Positions 51,317 through 61,988 of a stretch of 64,000 nucleotides of DNA are shown one piece after another (within the stretch, counting starts at the first letter, position 1; each line of letters opens with the position of its first letter). This stretch comes from Planctomycetota bacterium (GTDB taxonomy: Bacteria; Planctomycetota; UBA1135; JACQFD01), in assembly GCA_016200225.1 (NCBI GenBank), contig JACQFD010000026.1:124001-188000 (forward strand). The letters run 5' to 3'. A model generated the notes under the pieces. That model made no database searches. It had not been told where the DNA came from and saw only the letters and a program-made list of their open reading frames with translations. The position numbers and the translations under genes were made by a program.

Positions 51317-53836
51317 GTGGTTTCCACGCTCCTCTTATTTGTAATCGCCGCGCTTCAAAGCGCGGGCCCGGGTGCCGAACTCCAATTGACGGAACGCGCG
51401 CTACCCGCGGCATTGAAGGGTTTCATTCACGGTCCGGCCGCCGACATGGGAGACATCGACGGCGACGGAACGGCCGATTTCGTCCAAGCGATGCCCGATT
51501 CGGAATTTGGCGAAGTTCAATTCGGCCGCGTCGTACTGGTGTCGGGTTTGACGCGCCGCCCGCTTCTCGCCGTTCGCAGTCATCAAGCCGTCGATCAATT
51601 CGGAACATCTGTAGCGAATGCGGGCGATCTCGACGCCGACGGGTTGGATGATTTTATCGTTGGCGCCCCGCAGGCATTTGTTACAGGAACGGGCGGGCTC
51701 GCGGGCCGCGCAACTGTATATTCGAGCAAGGGCGGTCGCAAGATCTGGAGCGTGCTCGGAACGGCGGGCGGCGATCTGCTCGGCCAAACTGTAGCATCCA
51801 TCGGCGATATCGATCAGGACGGCATTCCGGACGTCGCGATCGCGGCGGTCGGGTCGAGCCTCGGGCGCGACCACGCGGGCGCGGTGCGCATCGTCTCGGG
51901 GAGGACCGGAATAGAAATATTAACGATACCCGGAGCGGCGGCGGGCGGAAAATTTGGATACTCCATTTGCGCGGTCGGCGACGTCGACGGCGACGGCGTG
52001 CCCGAATTCGCGGCCGGCGCCCCGTTCGCGGGCGGACTCGCGGAAGGCGCCGTGCAAATTGTATCGTTAACGGATCCGTCGGGAGGGCTCGCGATCGCCG
52101 GCGATTCCGCCATCGCTAATTTTGGTTTCAGTCTCGCCGCGCTCGCGCCGGATAAAACAGATAGCTCGGGCGGCGGCGCGCGCATCGCCGTGGGCGCTCC
52201 GCAGGAGTCGAATCGCGCGGGCGATCCCGCCGGCGCCGTTCATTTGTTAAATATCAGCCATTCGGGCGGCGGTTTTGCATCCGCTACGATGCGAATTTAC
52301 TTCGGCGATCAGTTATTCGAATATTTCGGCGCGACGCTCGCGGCCGGCCCGTTCGCCGATCCTTTACAAACTGCGATCGCCGTCGGCTCGCCGCGTTTTT
52401 CCACGCGTTCCGCCGAGGGCGCGGGCAGAGTTCGTATCTATTCGACCGGCGGCTCGCGCGTTTTGTTAGAAGTCGCCGGAACGCAGATGGAGGAACAATA
52501 TTCACATTCGCTCGCGGCGTTGCGCGGAAAAGGCGGATACTCAAATTTACTGATCAACGCGCCCGGTTTCGGCACCGAACTCCAGACGCTCGTCGGGCGA
52601 ACGTCGTGCGTCGCCGGAAATGGTAAAATTATGTTTCAGATCGCGGGCGCGGCCGGAGGGCAGCAGCGCGGGTACGCGATGGCCGCGGCGGGAGATTGGA
52701 ATCGGGACGGCATCGTCGACGTCGCCGTTTCGAGCCCGACCGCCGATAGCGCAACGTTGAATTTTGCCGGAACCGTCGAAATCGTTTCGGGCGCCGACGG
52801 AGCGGTTTTGCGCTCGATCAACGGTAATAATAATTATGGATATTTCGGACAGGCGGTCGAATCGGTCGGCGATCTGGACGGCGACGGAATTCCCGAAATC
52901 GCGATCGGCGAACCATTCTTTACAGATGGACGCCAGCCCGTGGGCGCCGTGCATATTTACAGTTCCACGGGACGCATGCTCGCGGATTGGATTGGAACGG
53001 AAGGCGCGGCCGATTTCGGATGGACGATCCGATCGATCGCGGATCTGGACGGCGACGGATTCTCCGATGTGGCCGTCGCGGCGCCGCTCGGCGGATTGCA
53101 ACAAAACGTTCCGGCGCGCGTTTATTGCATTTCGTCGAAAACCGGAAGGCAACTATTTTCCATTGCGGGAACCACCACCGCCGGCGGATTTGGAACATCG
53201 CTCGCGTTCGCGGCGCCGGATCGTTTACATACAAAAGGCGTTCTCTGGGCCGGCGAACCCTCCGCAATTGTAAACTCCGCCCCCGCCGGCGCGGCGCTGG
53301 CGTTCGACCTCGATTCGCGCGCCGCCGTCGCGACGCTGGCGGGCCAAAATGCAAATGATGCATTCGGATTTTCATTAATATTAACGAATTCGGGCCCGGA
53401 GCCGTCGCAAAGTATTATTGTCGGCGCTCCGAACACGCAGGGCGGAGTGGGAACCGTCTATGCCTTCGGCGCCGACGGCGCGCGCCGATGGTCGCTCGAT
53501 GGAACGTCGCCGTTCGGAAACTTCGGATTCGCGATTGCATCGTTAACAACGGCCGGCGCCCCCGCGCTCGTCGCGATCGGCGCGCCGTTTTCCGACGACG
53601 TCGAGGGCCCCCCAACGAACGGGTTCGATGATAATAAACCTGGCGCGGGCAGCGTGACGCTCGTCGACGCCGACGCCGGACTCGAATTGCAAACGCAATA
53701 TTCCATTCAGGGCTGTTCCGCCCTTGGCTACAGCTTCGCCGCCTTCGGGACGCCCGGACAAGTCCGCCTCGTCTCGAGCGCGCCGATCACCGACGCGGTG
53801 GGCGCGCTATATTTTTATAATTTAACGATCAAATAA
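51317..53836 (+). CDS. Secreted FG-GAP / integrin-alpha-like beta-propeller protein
   Basis: A protein of about 839 residues built from FG-GAP repeats with calcium-binding DxDxDG motifs. At least seven are visible: DIDGDGTADF, DLDADGLDDF, DIDQDGIPDV, DVDGDGVPEF, DWNRDGIVDV, DLDGDGIPEI and DLDGDGFSDV. They should fold into a seven-bladed or longer propeller on the cell surface. The signal region is STLLLFVIAALQSAGPGAE. The start is uncertain: GTG at 51317 keeps the signal short, and TTG at 51305 is the alternative. It is convergent with the giant protein gene, eight bases away. Confidence 0.85.
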   Translation: MVSTLLLFVIAALQSAGPGAELQLTERALPAALKGFIHGPAADMGDIDGDGTADFVQAMPDSEFGEVQFGRVVLVSGLTRRPLLAVRSHQAVDQFGTSVANAGDLDADGLDDFIVGAPQAFVTGTGGLAGRATVYSSKGGRKIWSVLGTAGGDLLGQTVASIGDIDQDGIPDVAIAAVGSSLGRDHAGAVRIVSGRTGIEILTIPGAAAGGKFGYSICAVGDVDGDGVPEFAAGAPFAGGLAEGAVQIVSLTDPSGGLAIAGDSAIANFGFSLAALAPDKTDSSGGGARIAVGAPQESNRAGDPAGAVHLLNISHSGGGFASATMRIYFGDQLFEYFGATLAAGPFADPLQTAIAVGSPRFSTRSAEGAGRVRIYSTGGSRVLLEVAGTQMEEQYSHSLAALRGKGGYSNLLINAPGFGTELQTLVGRTSCVAGNGKIMFQIAGAAGGQQRGYAMAAAGDWNRDGIVDVAVSSPTADSATLNFAGTVEIVSGADGAVLRSINGNNNYGYFGQAVESVGDLDGDGIPEIAIGEPFFTDGRQPVGAVHIYSSTGRMLADWIGTEGAADFGWTIRSIADLDGDGFSDVAVAAPLGGLQQNVPARVYCISSKTGRQLFSIAGTTTAGGFGTSLAFAAPDRLHTKGVLWAGEPSAIVNSAPAGAALAFDLDSRAAVATLAGQNANDAFGFSLILTNSGPEPSQSIIVGAPNTQGGVGTVYAFGADGARRWSLDGTSPFGNFGFAIASLTTAGAPALVAIGAPFSDDVEGPPTNGFDDNKPGAGSVTLVDADAGLELQTQYSIQGCSALGYSFAAFGTPGQVRLVSSAPITDAVGALYFYNLTIK

Positions 53837-53844
53837 TCCGGCGA

Positions 53845-56800
53845 TCATTTAACACGGTTCACTTCGACGCCCTGTTGCTGGACTTTTAGTTTATTTTCGA
53901 GCTGGACCGCGTTTCGGCTGTTGTTTTCGAAATTCAATTGTTGTAACTCGCGGACCGCGTCTTCGTTAAAGTTGCCGCCCTTGAATTGGCCCTGTTGCGA
54001 GGGTTTGGCGTCGGCCTGCGGTTTCGGCGGCACGAGGTCGGCCTGGCCGCGGAAAAACGCAAAGCTCGGACCCGTTTTGTCCGCGCCCGCCGTCGGTTGA
54101 ACCTGCGCCACCACCGTCGCGCGCCCATGGACGCCGTCGGCAATGTAAACACCGCGCAAATCCGTGACGCCGAGATTGACGCTGCCGTCGCGCGATCCCA
54201 CGACGCGCACGTCGGCTTTCGCAACGCTGGCATTCTTCGAATCGCGAACATTGATCCAAATACGCCCCGCGTCGACGTCCTCGCGCACCTCAAGTTTCAA
54301 ATCGGTTCTTAACAATAACGTCGCCGCCGCGAGCGATTCGCTGCCGGAATCTCCGGCGCTCCGCATCACGATCAGATAGGCGCCCTTATCCTTAAGATCG
54401 AGCGAAATATTAGTATCCTTTTCCGTAAAATCCTCGGCTGTTCCGAGTTCGACGTCCTTCACCGTCAGCGGGGCGATGCCGCTCAAATCGATATTTGTCA
54501 TTCGATCGAGATTGCGTTCCATCAAATACAATCGCATCAAATCCACGCGGTAAACTCGCATATTTACTTTAGCAATATTCTTCGAGTGCGCGAGAAACTC
54601 CGCCGCGTCGGCCATCGCGAGCACTTTCACGGGCGGCAGCGTTAAACTTCGTTGACGGAAATTCTGCACCGCGTCGGACGCGTCGGTGAATGCCGCGCGC
54701 ACTTTTTCATATTCCTGGACAGCGCCTTTGATATCGCCGGTTGCATGTAATATTTGCGCGCGCAGAAGCGTGGCCCGGTCGCGATAACTGCTCGGACCGC
54801 GGCCGCCGCCGGAGCCGATGAAGTTTTCTGTTATGACGCGTTTTAATACATCCAGCGCCGCGGCCGATTCGCCGCTCGCGAAGCGCGCGTAGCCCTCGAG
54901 ATACAATACTTTGTCGAGCCACTCGGACGTCGGGTAGCGCCGCTCGAACGCCGAACAACTGTCGATCACTTGCTTGAATTGCTCGAGACTTAACAATGCC
55001 GAGAGATAACCGAACGCCGCTTCCGGCGCGAGGCTGCTCTCCGGGCCGCGGACCATGTATTCGACTTCCAATCCCGTCGCGATCGTTAATAACTGTTCCT
55101 TGGACACGCCTTTCAATGTTTTCGGCATGTTCGCCGCGGTCGCCGTGACGAGCCCGGCGAGTTCATGAATAGATATTAACGAATCCGGGAGATCGGCATA
55201 TATGGAATGGAGTTCCATCAAAAACCGCACGGCGGCGAAGAACTCGTTTTCTCTTAGTAATGCGCCGGCCACGTTCGCGTCGCGGCGGTAAAGCGCGCCG
55301 AGAGTTCCGCGGAACACAAGATCGGCCATTTCAGCCTGCTGGGCATTCACATACGCGTCGCCGACTTGCGCGATGGTCTCGAACGGGAAGACGACGTCCG
55401 CGAACCGGTCGCGAATCCGTTCGAATGCGTTGATGGCTTCGATCGAATCTTTACGTTCGAGCGCTTCTGTAAGAATCGACCGCGACGCTTCGCGCAGAAA
55501 TTCGGGACGTAAATGATAATCCACGCACAACTTTCGAAGCAGAACCGCGCCTTCGGCGTGCTGCCCCGCGTCGAATCGCTCCATGCCCTCGAAATATAAC
55601 TCATCGGCCGTTCGATTGAACACATCGGGCGAAGGAGTCCCGATGGGAAGTATATTTAAGGATCGCGCGTCCGTCTCGCCGAACAATTCGGGTCGGTACG
55701 ACGAACGCATGACCGCCGGCGCGAATGTATAGGAACCGGATCGCGACGCGATAATTTTATAATGCAACCAGCCATTTGTAGAATTGGACGCGAACGCCGC
55801 GAAAATACTACCGTTGCGGAGCACGGCCCGCTCGAAATTCCCTTGAATCGAATTGGGCACGAGTTCGCAGCCGGCCGGAATGGGTTCCTCCATGACGACG
55901 TAGTCCCACTTCGCGTTCTCCGGCTCCCGAATGCCGAATCCGAGCATCACCGTGGCTTCGGTGCCGACCGTAAGATTCTTAACATCATATTGAACCGGCT
56001 TGTAACGGCTGTCCTCGACGACGCTGTATCCGCGCTGGATCGTTTTTCCTTTAAATGTTAACAAAGCGGGCTGGATCTCGCGCGAAAGATACGCATGTTG
56101 CTGATCGGGCTTGCGGAAACCGTTGCCGACGGCCGAAATCGTCGCGAACAGCGCGACTTCGCCGCGGCCTTCGAGCGTCGCGCGGATTTGATTCTTTTCG
56201 AGAATTTTGTCCGCCGGCACTTCGATCGTGAGTTCGCCCTTCAGATCGGCGCTCTTTAACGATTTCAACTCGCCATTATTTAATTCAATTTTCAGCGTGT
56301 ACGCGGCGTTTTCGACTTTGACATTCATAAAGTTCGCGACAAGTCCGCGGACCGCCGCCGCCTCGCCGCGATCCGTCGCAAAGTGCTTGCGGCTCGTCCG
56401 GAGCGCGTCGACCGCATTCTTCAAATGCGGCTCCGACGGTTCCACTTCGGCGATCGCCGCGATCGCGAGACCCGTGGCTTCGAGCGCGTCGACGGCCGCG
56501 ATTTTTCCGGCGCCGAACGGAAGCGCATCGTTTGTATTTTGAATTCTGCGCTTCAATGTATCGATAACTTCGGAGGCGAGGTCGCGCCGCGCCATGCGCG
56601 AATCCGCGAGCGCGAGCAGCGCGAGTCCGGTATCTGTTAACTCCGCGCGCGAACGCTGCAATCGTTGGTTCGATTCCACGTCCGCCGAATCCGCTTCCGC
56701 GAGAGCATACAAAACGCGCGCGCGGTCGGTCGTGGATTCGAGTTTATGACTATTCTCGCGGGCCCAATTGATAAGTCTTCCGAGCACCGCGTCGGAGACT

Positions 56801-59800
56801 TCGAAACCGGCGCGTTTCGCGCGCGCGAGGAACGCGAGACCGCGCGCCGTCGTCGCCGCGTCGGGGCGGATCGGTTGAATCATCTTATCGGTGAGGCGGT
56901 TCGAGTTTCCCGCCCACGAAAGCGTTCCATCGGCGCCCAAATCCATGGAAACGCGCGCGACGGCGTCGCGAACGCGCTGCCGCGTCTTTGCTAATAATGC
57001 TTCGTCCGCGAGTCCGGCGCGTCCAATATATATTAAACGAAACAGCGCATTCTCGCCGCGCGTGACGGACCAGCCCGGCGAATCCTGAAACGCGTCGGGG
57101 CTGCTGTAGTATTTAACATGGGAATGCGCGTCCTCGAGAATGTCCGCGTCCATGCCCGGACTCAGATGAATCTCGAGGCGCGGATTGCGAAGTTTACCGA
57201 AATCCTTCAATCCGAGATTAATGATCGACTTGTCGCGCACGATTCCGCTCGCGCTGTCAATATATAACGATCCCGCGGGATGCACATTGATAACATTTTC
57301 CATCGCGTCGTCGGCGTGGTCCGCTTTCGCGCGCACGGTGATTTTTGTTGTATTCGCGGTTCCGATTACGATCGGACGCGACGCCGTGCCCTCTTCGCCG
57401 GCGTTCAGATCCAGATGCGCGCTCCCGCTGCCTTCGCCGCCCGTAACTGTTATTTCGGCGTCGACCGAGAGTTTTTTATCTGTTGCATTGCGCACCAGGA
57501 TCGCCGAATCCATACGATCGCCCTCGACGACCGCGGAAGGCAGCCGCAGCGACGTTTCGAGATCCTTGTGCGTCTGGAAAGTGCCCGCGCCTTCGCCCAG
57601 TTCTGTAATTTTCGTCGCCGCCCGCGCGGCGACGCTCCACTCCGTCGTCGAACCGGGCGTTTTTAATGTAATAAAACCCGCGCCTGTAGCATCGCTCGTG
57701 CCAATTGTAAAACATGCATTCTCCGAAAAATCGGTGCGAACGACCGGCTCCGCCGCGGTTTCATTATGATCGTCGAAGTCGCTTCGCCAGGATTCATCGT
57801 CGGCGAGCGAAGAATTTCCCGCATAACTAACAAAATCCCCTTGTGGAATCTTGCCGGCACTGCCGGCCGCGCGTCGAAGCGAACTCAGGGAACTCTTGTC
57901 TTTATTTGCAGAATTCTTGCCGCCGAAAGTCCGCTGACTGCGGCCGCGAGCGGGTGATTTCGCGGGTTGCCCTCCCGATGCCCCAGCAAGAACGCCCATG
58001 TCTTCCGCCGCCGCCTCCAATTCGAGGCTATCGATTTGTGCATCGTCACTGGGCGCATAGCCGAGTTTCTTTAATTCATCAGATTTCTCGGCTGGCGCGG
58101 CCGACGGAGTGTTCGCGGCGCCGGGACGCTTCTTGCCTGAACGATCGGCCACGCGGCCGCCGCCCGCACCCCCTCCCGCTACAGTTAATAAATCCACAGA
58201 CTTTAGATCCTCATTCAATGCATATGCGGTCGAAGAAGGTCCGCCGGGCGTCGAATGACTATTTGCGCGTCGCTCCAATTCCTCGCGAACGCGCAGTTCC
58301 TCGGCCGCTAAGTCTCCGGAAACGCGCCGCGTCTGGGCATCATAAGCAAAACCGCACGACGAGGTCATGGCCGTCCCCGCGTCGCGGAGCGCCGGATAGA
58401 AATAATCGAGAAGTTTAACGTTCGTGTCGGGCCGCTTCGCGAGGAACGCGGCGTCGACCGCTGAAATTAACACTTCGGCGGAGACGGGATTGCCGCGCGC
58501 GTCGTGAACTGTAAATTCAATTTTCGCTTCCGCTCCGGGCGCGACCGGGTCCTTCGGCGGTTTGACTTCGATGCTCAAACCCTTCGCGATACTAATTCTA
58601 CGGCCTGCATGATACAGTTTCCAGTCGTCGACGGCGGCGAGCGAGAGCGTCGCCTGCGGCGCGAGTTTTTCGTCCATGGTGAATTCAAGGAAACTCTCGC
58701 CGCGCGCGACCTTGGCGATTTTATAACTTAAAACGCCGTCGCCGTCGAACGTCACGAGCGCCGAACGCTCCTTCGACAAACGCGAAATGACGCGGACTTT
58801 CATCGTTTCGCCAAGTTTCCAGCGTTCGCGGTCGACGAAGATTCTTAGCTTTTGCGCGTCGTCGTCGCCGGAAACTGTAACTGTAGTTTCGGCGGCGACG
58901 ATCGATCCGAACGCATCCTTGCCCTCGACGCGAATGGTATAAACTCCACCTTCCGCGACGGTCACGCGCGAAGCGGCGTTGCCGGTTTTTATATCTGTTG
59001 TAACATTCGTAGTATGCACTTCGCGGCGGCCTTTCGGTTCGTTCCGCAGGACCTTGATTTGTAATTCCGCCGCATAGGGCTTCTTCGCCGCGTCGCGGGC
59101 TTCGATCGCGAGATCGATCGGTTCGTTTACTAAAACAACCGCCTGCGCCGCCTTGATCGACGGGCGGAATCCAACGGTTGCAACCGTCAAGTCGCCGACG
59201 CCGAACGCCCCTTCGTCGTCCATGCGCGCGACCACCGAATACGTTCCTTCGTCGGCAAGTTCGCGCGTCTCAAATGTAAAATTTACCGTTCCGGTTTCGT
59301 CGGTCATCAACGTGAGCGGATCGTTCACATCGAGCGAAATATTCAATTGACGTTTCGCCGCCGGCCCGCCCGAAAAGTAACGCGCCTTCACGCTGCCTTT
59401 CACGGTGTCGCCGCGCATCAACACGGGCTTTTCAATCGTAACTTCGAGCTTGATGCGGTCGCGGCGCACCTCCTCGATTTCGACCGCGCGCGTGCCGAGC
59501 ACGGTCTTGTTCGCGACGTCGTAGGCCGTGACCGTCCACGATCCATAATTAGCATTTGTCGGAAGTTCGAGATTCGCGAGCGCCGTGCCGAAAGCCGTGA
59601 GGTTCGCGTCGACCGATCGAACGACGACGCCCGCCGGATCCGCGAGCGAAATCTTTATATCGCGCCCGTCTTGAATTGTATATTGATTATCCTTGACGCC
59701 GCGGACGATCGACCAGGCGCGAACGGCGTCGCCGGGGCGATAGGAACTCCGATCTGTAATGACGAGCGTGCGCTCCGAAAGCGCCTGCGTTTTTGTTATA

Positions 59801-61896
59801 GATCCAACGTCCATTCCGGAGACGGCCGCGCCCATTTCGGAGCTTCCGTAGACTACCAATTTGTCGACGTTGCCCTCCCACGCCGCCATTTTGTATAAAA
59901 CGCCGTCGGCGCCGGTTTTGTCTTCGAGGAGGATTTTCTTGCCGTCGCTGACGACCATGCGCGCGTCGCGCACGGGCTCGCCCGTGATCGCGTTCTGCGC
60001 GAACACGAGCACGCCGCGCGGCATTCCTTTTGTTATAAATACGAGATCGCTGACGAGCACGAGCGTGGATGCCTCGAATTCGCCGTCGTCGACTTTCACA
60101 ACGTAGGCGCCGGGCTTTCCTTTAAATTCACCGAGCGCGACCGCTTGCGTCGTTTGTTTATGAGCGACGTACGGCGACGCCGAAACTTCGCGGCGCACGT
60201 CGGGTTCGATGACTTCGACGTCGAGCGCGTCGATTTTGGGCGTCGCGAGTTTCGATCGGAAGAAAACCTCGAGATCGAGTTTGAATGCGCGGAGGCGTAG
60301 TTTTTGTATATTCCGCGTCGTGACGTCGATCGAGGGCTCCTCGTCGCTGCGCCATGTGCGTTTGGTTTTTACAATGAGTTGTTTTTCCTGAAGAGCCGCG
60401 ATTCGTTGCCTGGCCATGTCCTGCCACGGCCCGACGACCTTTTTGTAAGTTTCGATCGCTTTATCATAATCGAACGTTTTTTCTTCATAAATGCGTCCGA
60501 CGTTGAACATCGCCTCCGAACTTTCATTGGTATTCGCGTAACGGCTCGCGACGCGCTCGAATTCCTCGCGCGCGACGTCGAAGCGCTCGCGTTTTTCCTC
60601 GACGACGGCGAGATACATCGCCGTTTTCGCGTGTCGTTCGTCGAGCGGATGGCCGGCGAGAAATGTTAGAATCGCCGCGCGCGCGGCATCCCCCTTGTCC
60701 TTGGCCGCCTGCGTGGATTCGAACGCGTCGGCGACGGCTTTCATTGCAATTGAATATTCGGCGTCGACGATCGCGCGGTTCACGGTCGCGAATTCGCCAT
60801 GCGTGGGATGCTCCGTTAGATATAACTTCCACGCGCCGATCGCTTCATTAAACTTGCCCTGTTGATACAAAATCGCGCCAATGCGGGCGCGCGCGACGGC
60901 AATGCGCTGATCCTTGTCGTCTTTCTGCGCGGATGATACAAATGCGCCGAAATCGCGCGCGGCTTCGTCGAGTCGCGACCTCGCGAGTTCTGCGACGGCG
61001 ATCTGAAACGCCGCGTTGCGCGTGAGATCGGCCTTTGGATATTTTGTTATCAATTCCTGATAGGCGGCGACGCCCTGGGCGAGGGAATCGTCGTCGACGG
61101 GATTGGGCATGCCGAATGTCAGCGCGATTTCATTCAGCGCATCGGGCGCCTTTTCCGCCGCCGGATGATCTTTAATAAAATTGCGCATGGCGCGGCGCGC
61201 GCCGCGCAAATCGCCCGTCTGGCGCTGCAGCGTCGCAACCTTGAATTGAATTTCACCATTCGGCCCGTCGCCCGCGACTTTTTGAATCGCGCGAACGCGA
61301 TTCAACGCATCGGGAAACTCATTTAACTTTTCGGACATCTCCGCGCCCTTGAGGCGCACGCGCGTGTCGTCGTCCTTCGGCAATTCGAGCGTCGCCGCCA
61401 AATCATAAAAAACGCGGGCGCGCGCCCAATCGGGCGTCGTCGTTTTTTCGGCCTTCTCCGCGTAATCGAGATAAATCTTTGCGAGTTCCATGCGCCGCGC
61501 GGGCGCCAGCATTTTTTGTAACATTTCGCGCTCGATCGCCGCCGCGCCCGCGAAATCCTTTTGTATTCTCTTCGCCGCGGCGATTCCATCGCGCGCGCGC
61601 GCCGCTTCCGGGCCCTTCGGAAAATCCTTTATATAACTTTCAAAGACCGCGACCGCCCCCGGACCGTCGCCCGCGAGAACCAACGCGTGTCCCCGCAAAA
61701 ACCGGCGCCCCGCCGCCTGATCGGCCGTCCCCTCGTCCTTCGCGAGCGCGTCGGCAGCATCCCGATACTTACGATCGAGGATCATTACTTTTGCGCGATT
61801 CAGTACTTCATCCTGATCCGAAAAGTAAACTCCGGCCGCGCCGAGAGAAGCTAATAATACAAAAACAGGTAACGCGATGCGCAGAATTTTTAACAT
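53845..61896 (-). CDS. Giant TPR / alpha-2-macroglobulin-like protein
   Basis: A 2683-residue protein, the largest in the window, with an N-terminal signal or anchor (residues 4-25). TPR-like repeats fill about 30-500. Macroglobulin-type beta domains follow (LVITDRSSYRPGDAVRAWSIV, and KPVLMRGDTVKGSVKARY), then a low-complexity linker at about 1190-1370. A helical thioester-domain-like region lies near 1590-1860. The thioester CxEQ motif is absent: the equivalent stretch near residue 1600 reads SPGWSVTRGENALF. A receptor-like domain has MEEPIPAGCELVP. A second TPR block (about 2060-2480), another beta domain and a Gln-rich tail end the protein. A periplasmic or surface protease trap or envelope scaffold is plausible. 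Confidence 0.8.
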   Translation of the reverse strand: MLKILRIALPVFVLLASLGAAGVYFSDQDEVLNRAKVMILDRKYRDAADALAKDEGTADQAAGRRFLRGHALVLAGDGPGAVAVFESYIKDFPKGPEAARARDGIAAAKRIQKDFAGAAAIEREMLQKMLAPARRMELAKIYLDYAEKAEKTTTPDWARARVFYDLAATLELPKDDDTRVRLKGAEMSEKLNEFPDALNRVRAIQKVAGDGPNGEIQFKVATLQRQTGDLRGARRAMRNFIKDHPAAEKAPDALNEIALTFGMPNPVDDDSLAQGVAAYQELITKYPKADLTRNAAFQIAVAELARSRLDEAARDFGAFVSSAQKDDKDQRIAVARARIGAILYQQGKFNEAIGAWKLYLTEHPTHGEFATVNRAIVDAEYSIAMKAVADAFESTQAAKDKGDAARAAILTFLAGHPLDERHAKTAMYLAVVEEKRERFDVAREEFERVASRYANTNESSEAMFNVGRIYEEKTFDYDKAIETYKKVVGPWQDMARQRIAALQEKQLIVKTKRTWRSDEEPSIDVTTRNIQKLRLRAFKLDLEVFFRSKLATPKIDALDVEVIEPDVRREVSASPYVAHKQTTQAVALGEFKGKPGAYVVKVDDGEFEASTLVLVSDLVFITKGMPRGVLVFAQNAITGEPVRDARMVVSDGKKILLEDKTGADGVLYKMAAWEGNVDKLVVYGSSEMGAAVSGMDVGSITKTQALSERTLVITDRSSYRPGDAVRAWSIVRGVKDNQYTIQDGRDIKISLADPAGVVVRSVDANLTAFGTALANLELPTNANYGSWTVTAYDVANKTVLGTRAVEIEEVRRDRIKLEVTIEKPVLMRGDTVKGSVKARYFSGGPAAKRQLNISLDVNDPLTLMTDETGTVNFTFETRELADEGTYSVVARMDDEGAFGVGDLTVATVGFRPSIKAAQAVVLVNEPIDLAIEARDAAKKPYAAELQIKVLRNEPKGRREVHTTNVTTDIKTGNAASRVTVAEGGVYTIRVEGKDAFGSIVAAETTVTVSGDDDAQKLRIFVDRERWKLGETMKVRVISRLSKERSALVTFDGDGVLSYKIAKVARGESFLEFTMDEKLAPQATLSLAAVDDWKLYHAGRRISIAKGLSIEVKPPKDPVAPGAEAKIEFTVHDARGNPVSAEVLISAVDAAFLAKRPDTNVKLLDYFYPALRDAGTAMTSSCGFAYDAQTRRVSGDLAAEELRVREELERRANSHSTPGGPSSTAYALNEDLKSVDLLTVAGGGAGGGRVADRSGKKRPGAANTPSAAPAEKSDELKKLGYAPSDDAQIDSLELEAAAEDMGVLAGASGGQPAKSPARGRSQRTFGGKNSANKDKSSLSSLRRAAGSAGKIPQGDFVSYAGNSSLADDESWRSDFDDHNETAAEPVVRTDFSENACFTIGTSDATGAGFITLKTPGSTTEWSVAARAATKITELGEGAGTFQTHKDLETSLRLPSAVVEGDRMDSAILVRNATDKKLSVDAEITVTGGEGSGSAHLDLNAGEEGTASRPIVIGTANTTKITVRAKADHADDAMENVINVHPAGSLYIDSASGIVRDKSIINLGLKDFGKLRNPRLEIHLSPGMDADILEDAHSHVKYYSSPDAFQDSPGWSVTRGENALFRLIYIGRAGLADEALLAKTRQRVRDAVARVSMDLGADGTLSWAGNSNRLTDKMIQPIRPDAATTARGLAFLARAKRAGFEVSDAVLGRLINWARENSHKLESTTDRARVLYALAEADSADVESNQRLQRSRAELTDTGLALLALADSRMARRDLASEVIDTLKRRIQNTNDALPFGAGKIAAVDALEATGLAIAAIAEVEPSEPHLKNAVDALRTSRKHFATDRGEAAAVRGLVANFMNVKVENAAYTLKIELNNGELKSLKSADLKGELTIEVPADKILEKNQIRATLEGRGEVALFATISAVGNGFRKPDQQHAYLSREIQPALLTFKGKTIQRGYSVVEDSRYKPVQYDVKNLTVGTEATVMLGFGIREPENAKWDYVVMEEPIPAGCELVPNSIQGNFERAVLRNGSIFAAFASNSTNGWLHYKIIASRSGSYTFAPAVMRSSYRPELFGETDARSLNILPIGTPSPDVFNRTADELYFEGMERFDAGQHAEGAVLLRKLCVDYHLRPEFLREASRSILTEALERKDSIEAINAFERIRDRFADVVFPFETIAQVGDAYVNAQQAEMADLVFRGTLGALYRRDANVAGALLRENEFFAAVRFLMELHSIYADLPDSLISIHELAGLVTATAANMPKTLKGVSKEQLLTIATGLEVEYMVRGPESSLAPEAAFGYLSALLSLEQFKQVIDSCSAFERRYPTSEWLDKVLYLEGYARFASGESAAALDVLKRVITENFIGSGGGRGPSSYRDRATLLRAQILHATGDIKGAVQEYEKVRAAFTDASDAVQNFRQRSLTLPPVKVLAMADAAEFLAHSKNIAKVNMRVYRVDLMRLYLMERNLDRMTNIDLSGIAPLTVKDVELGTAEDFTEKDTNISLDLKDKGAYLIVMRSAGDSGSESLAAATLLLRTDLKLEVREDVDAGRIWINVRDSKNASVAKADVRVVGSRDGSVNLGVTDLRGVYIADGVHGRATVVAQVQPTAGADKTGPSFAFFRGQADLVPPKPQADAKPSQQGQFKGGNFNEDAVRELQQLNFENNSRNAVQLENKLKVQQQGVEVNRVK

Positions 61897-61988
61897 TGGA
61901 TTTCTTGAAAGTTTGGCGGCCCGGCGCGCAATGGGCGACGCCGGCCGAAGGATTCAACGAATGCGGAGCGCCGTTATTAGTCGATTCC

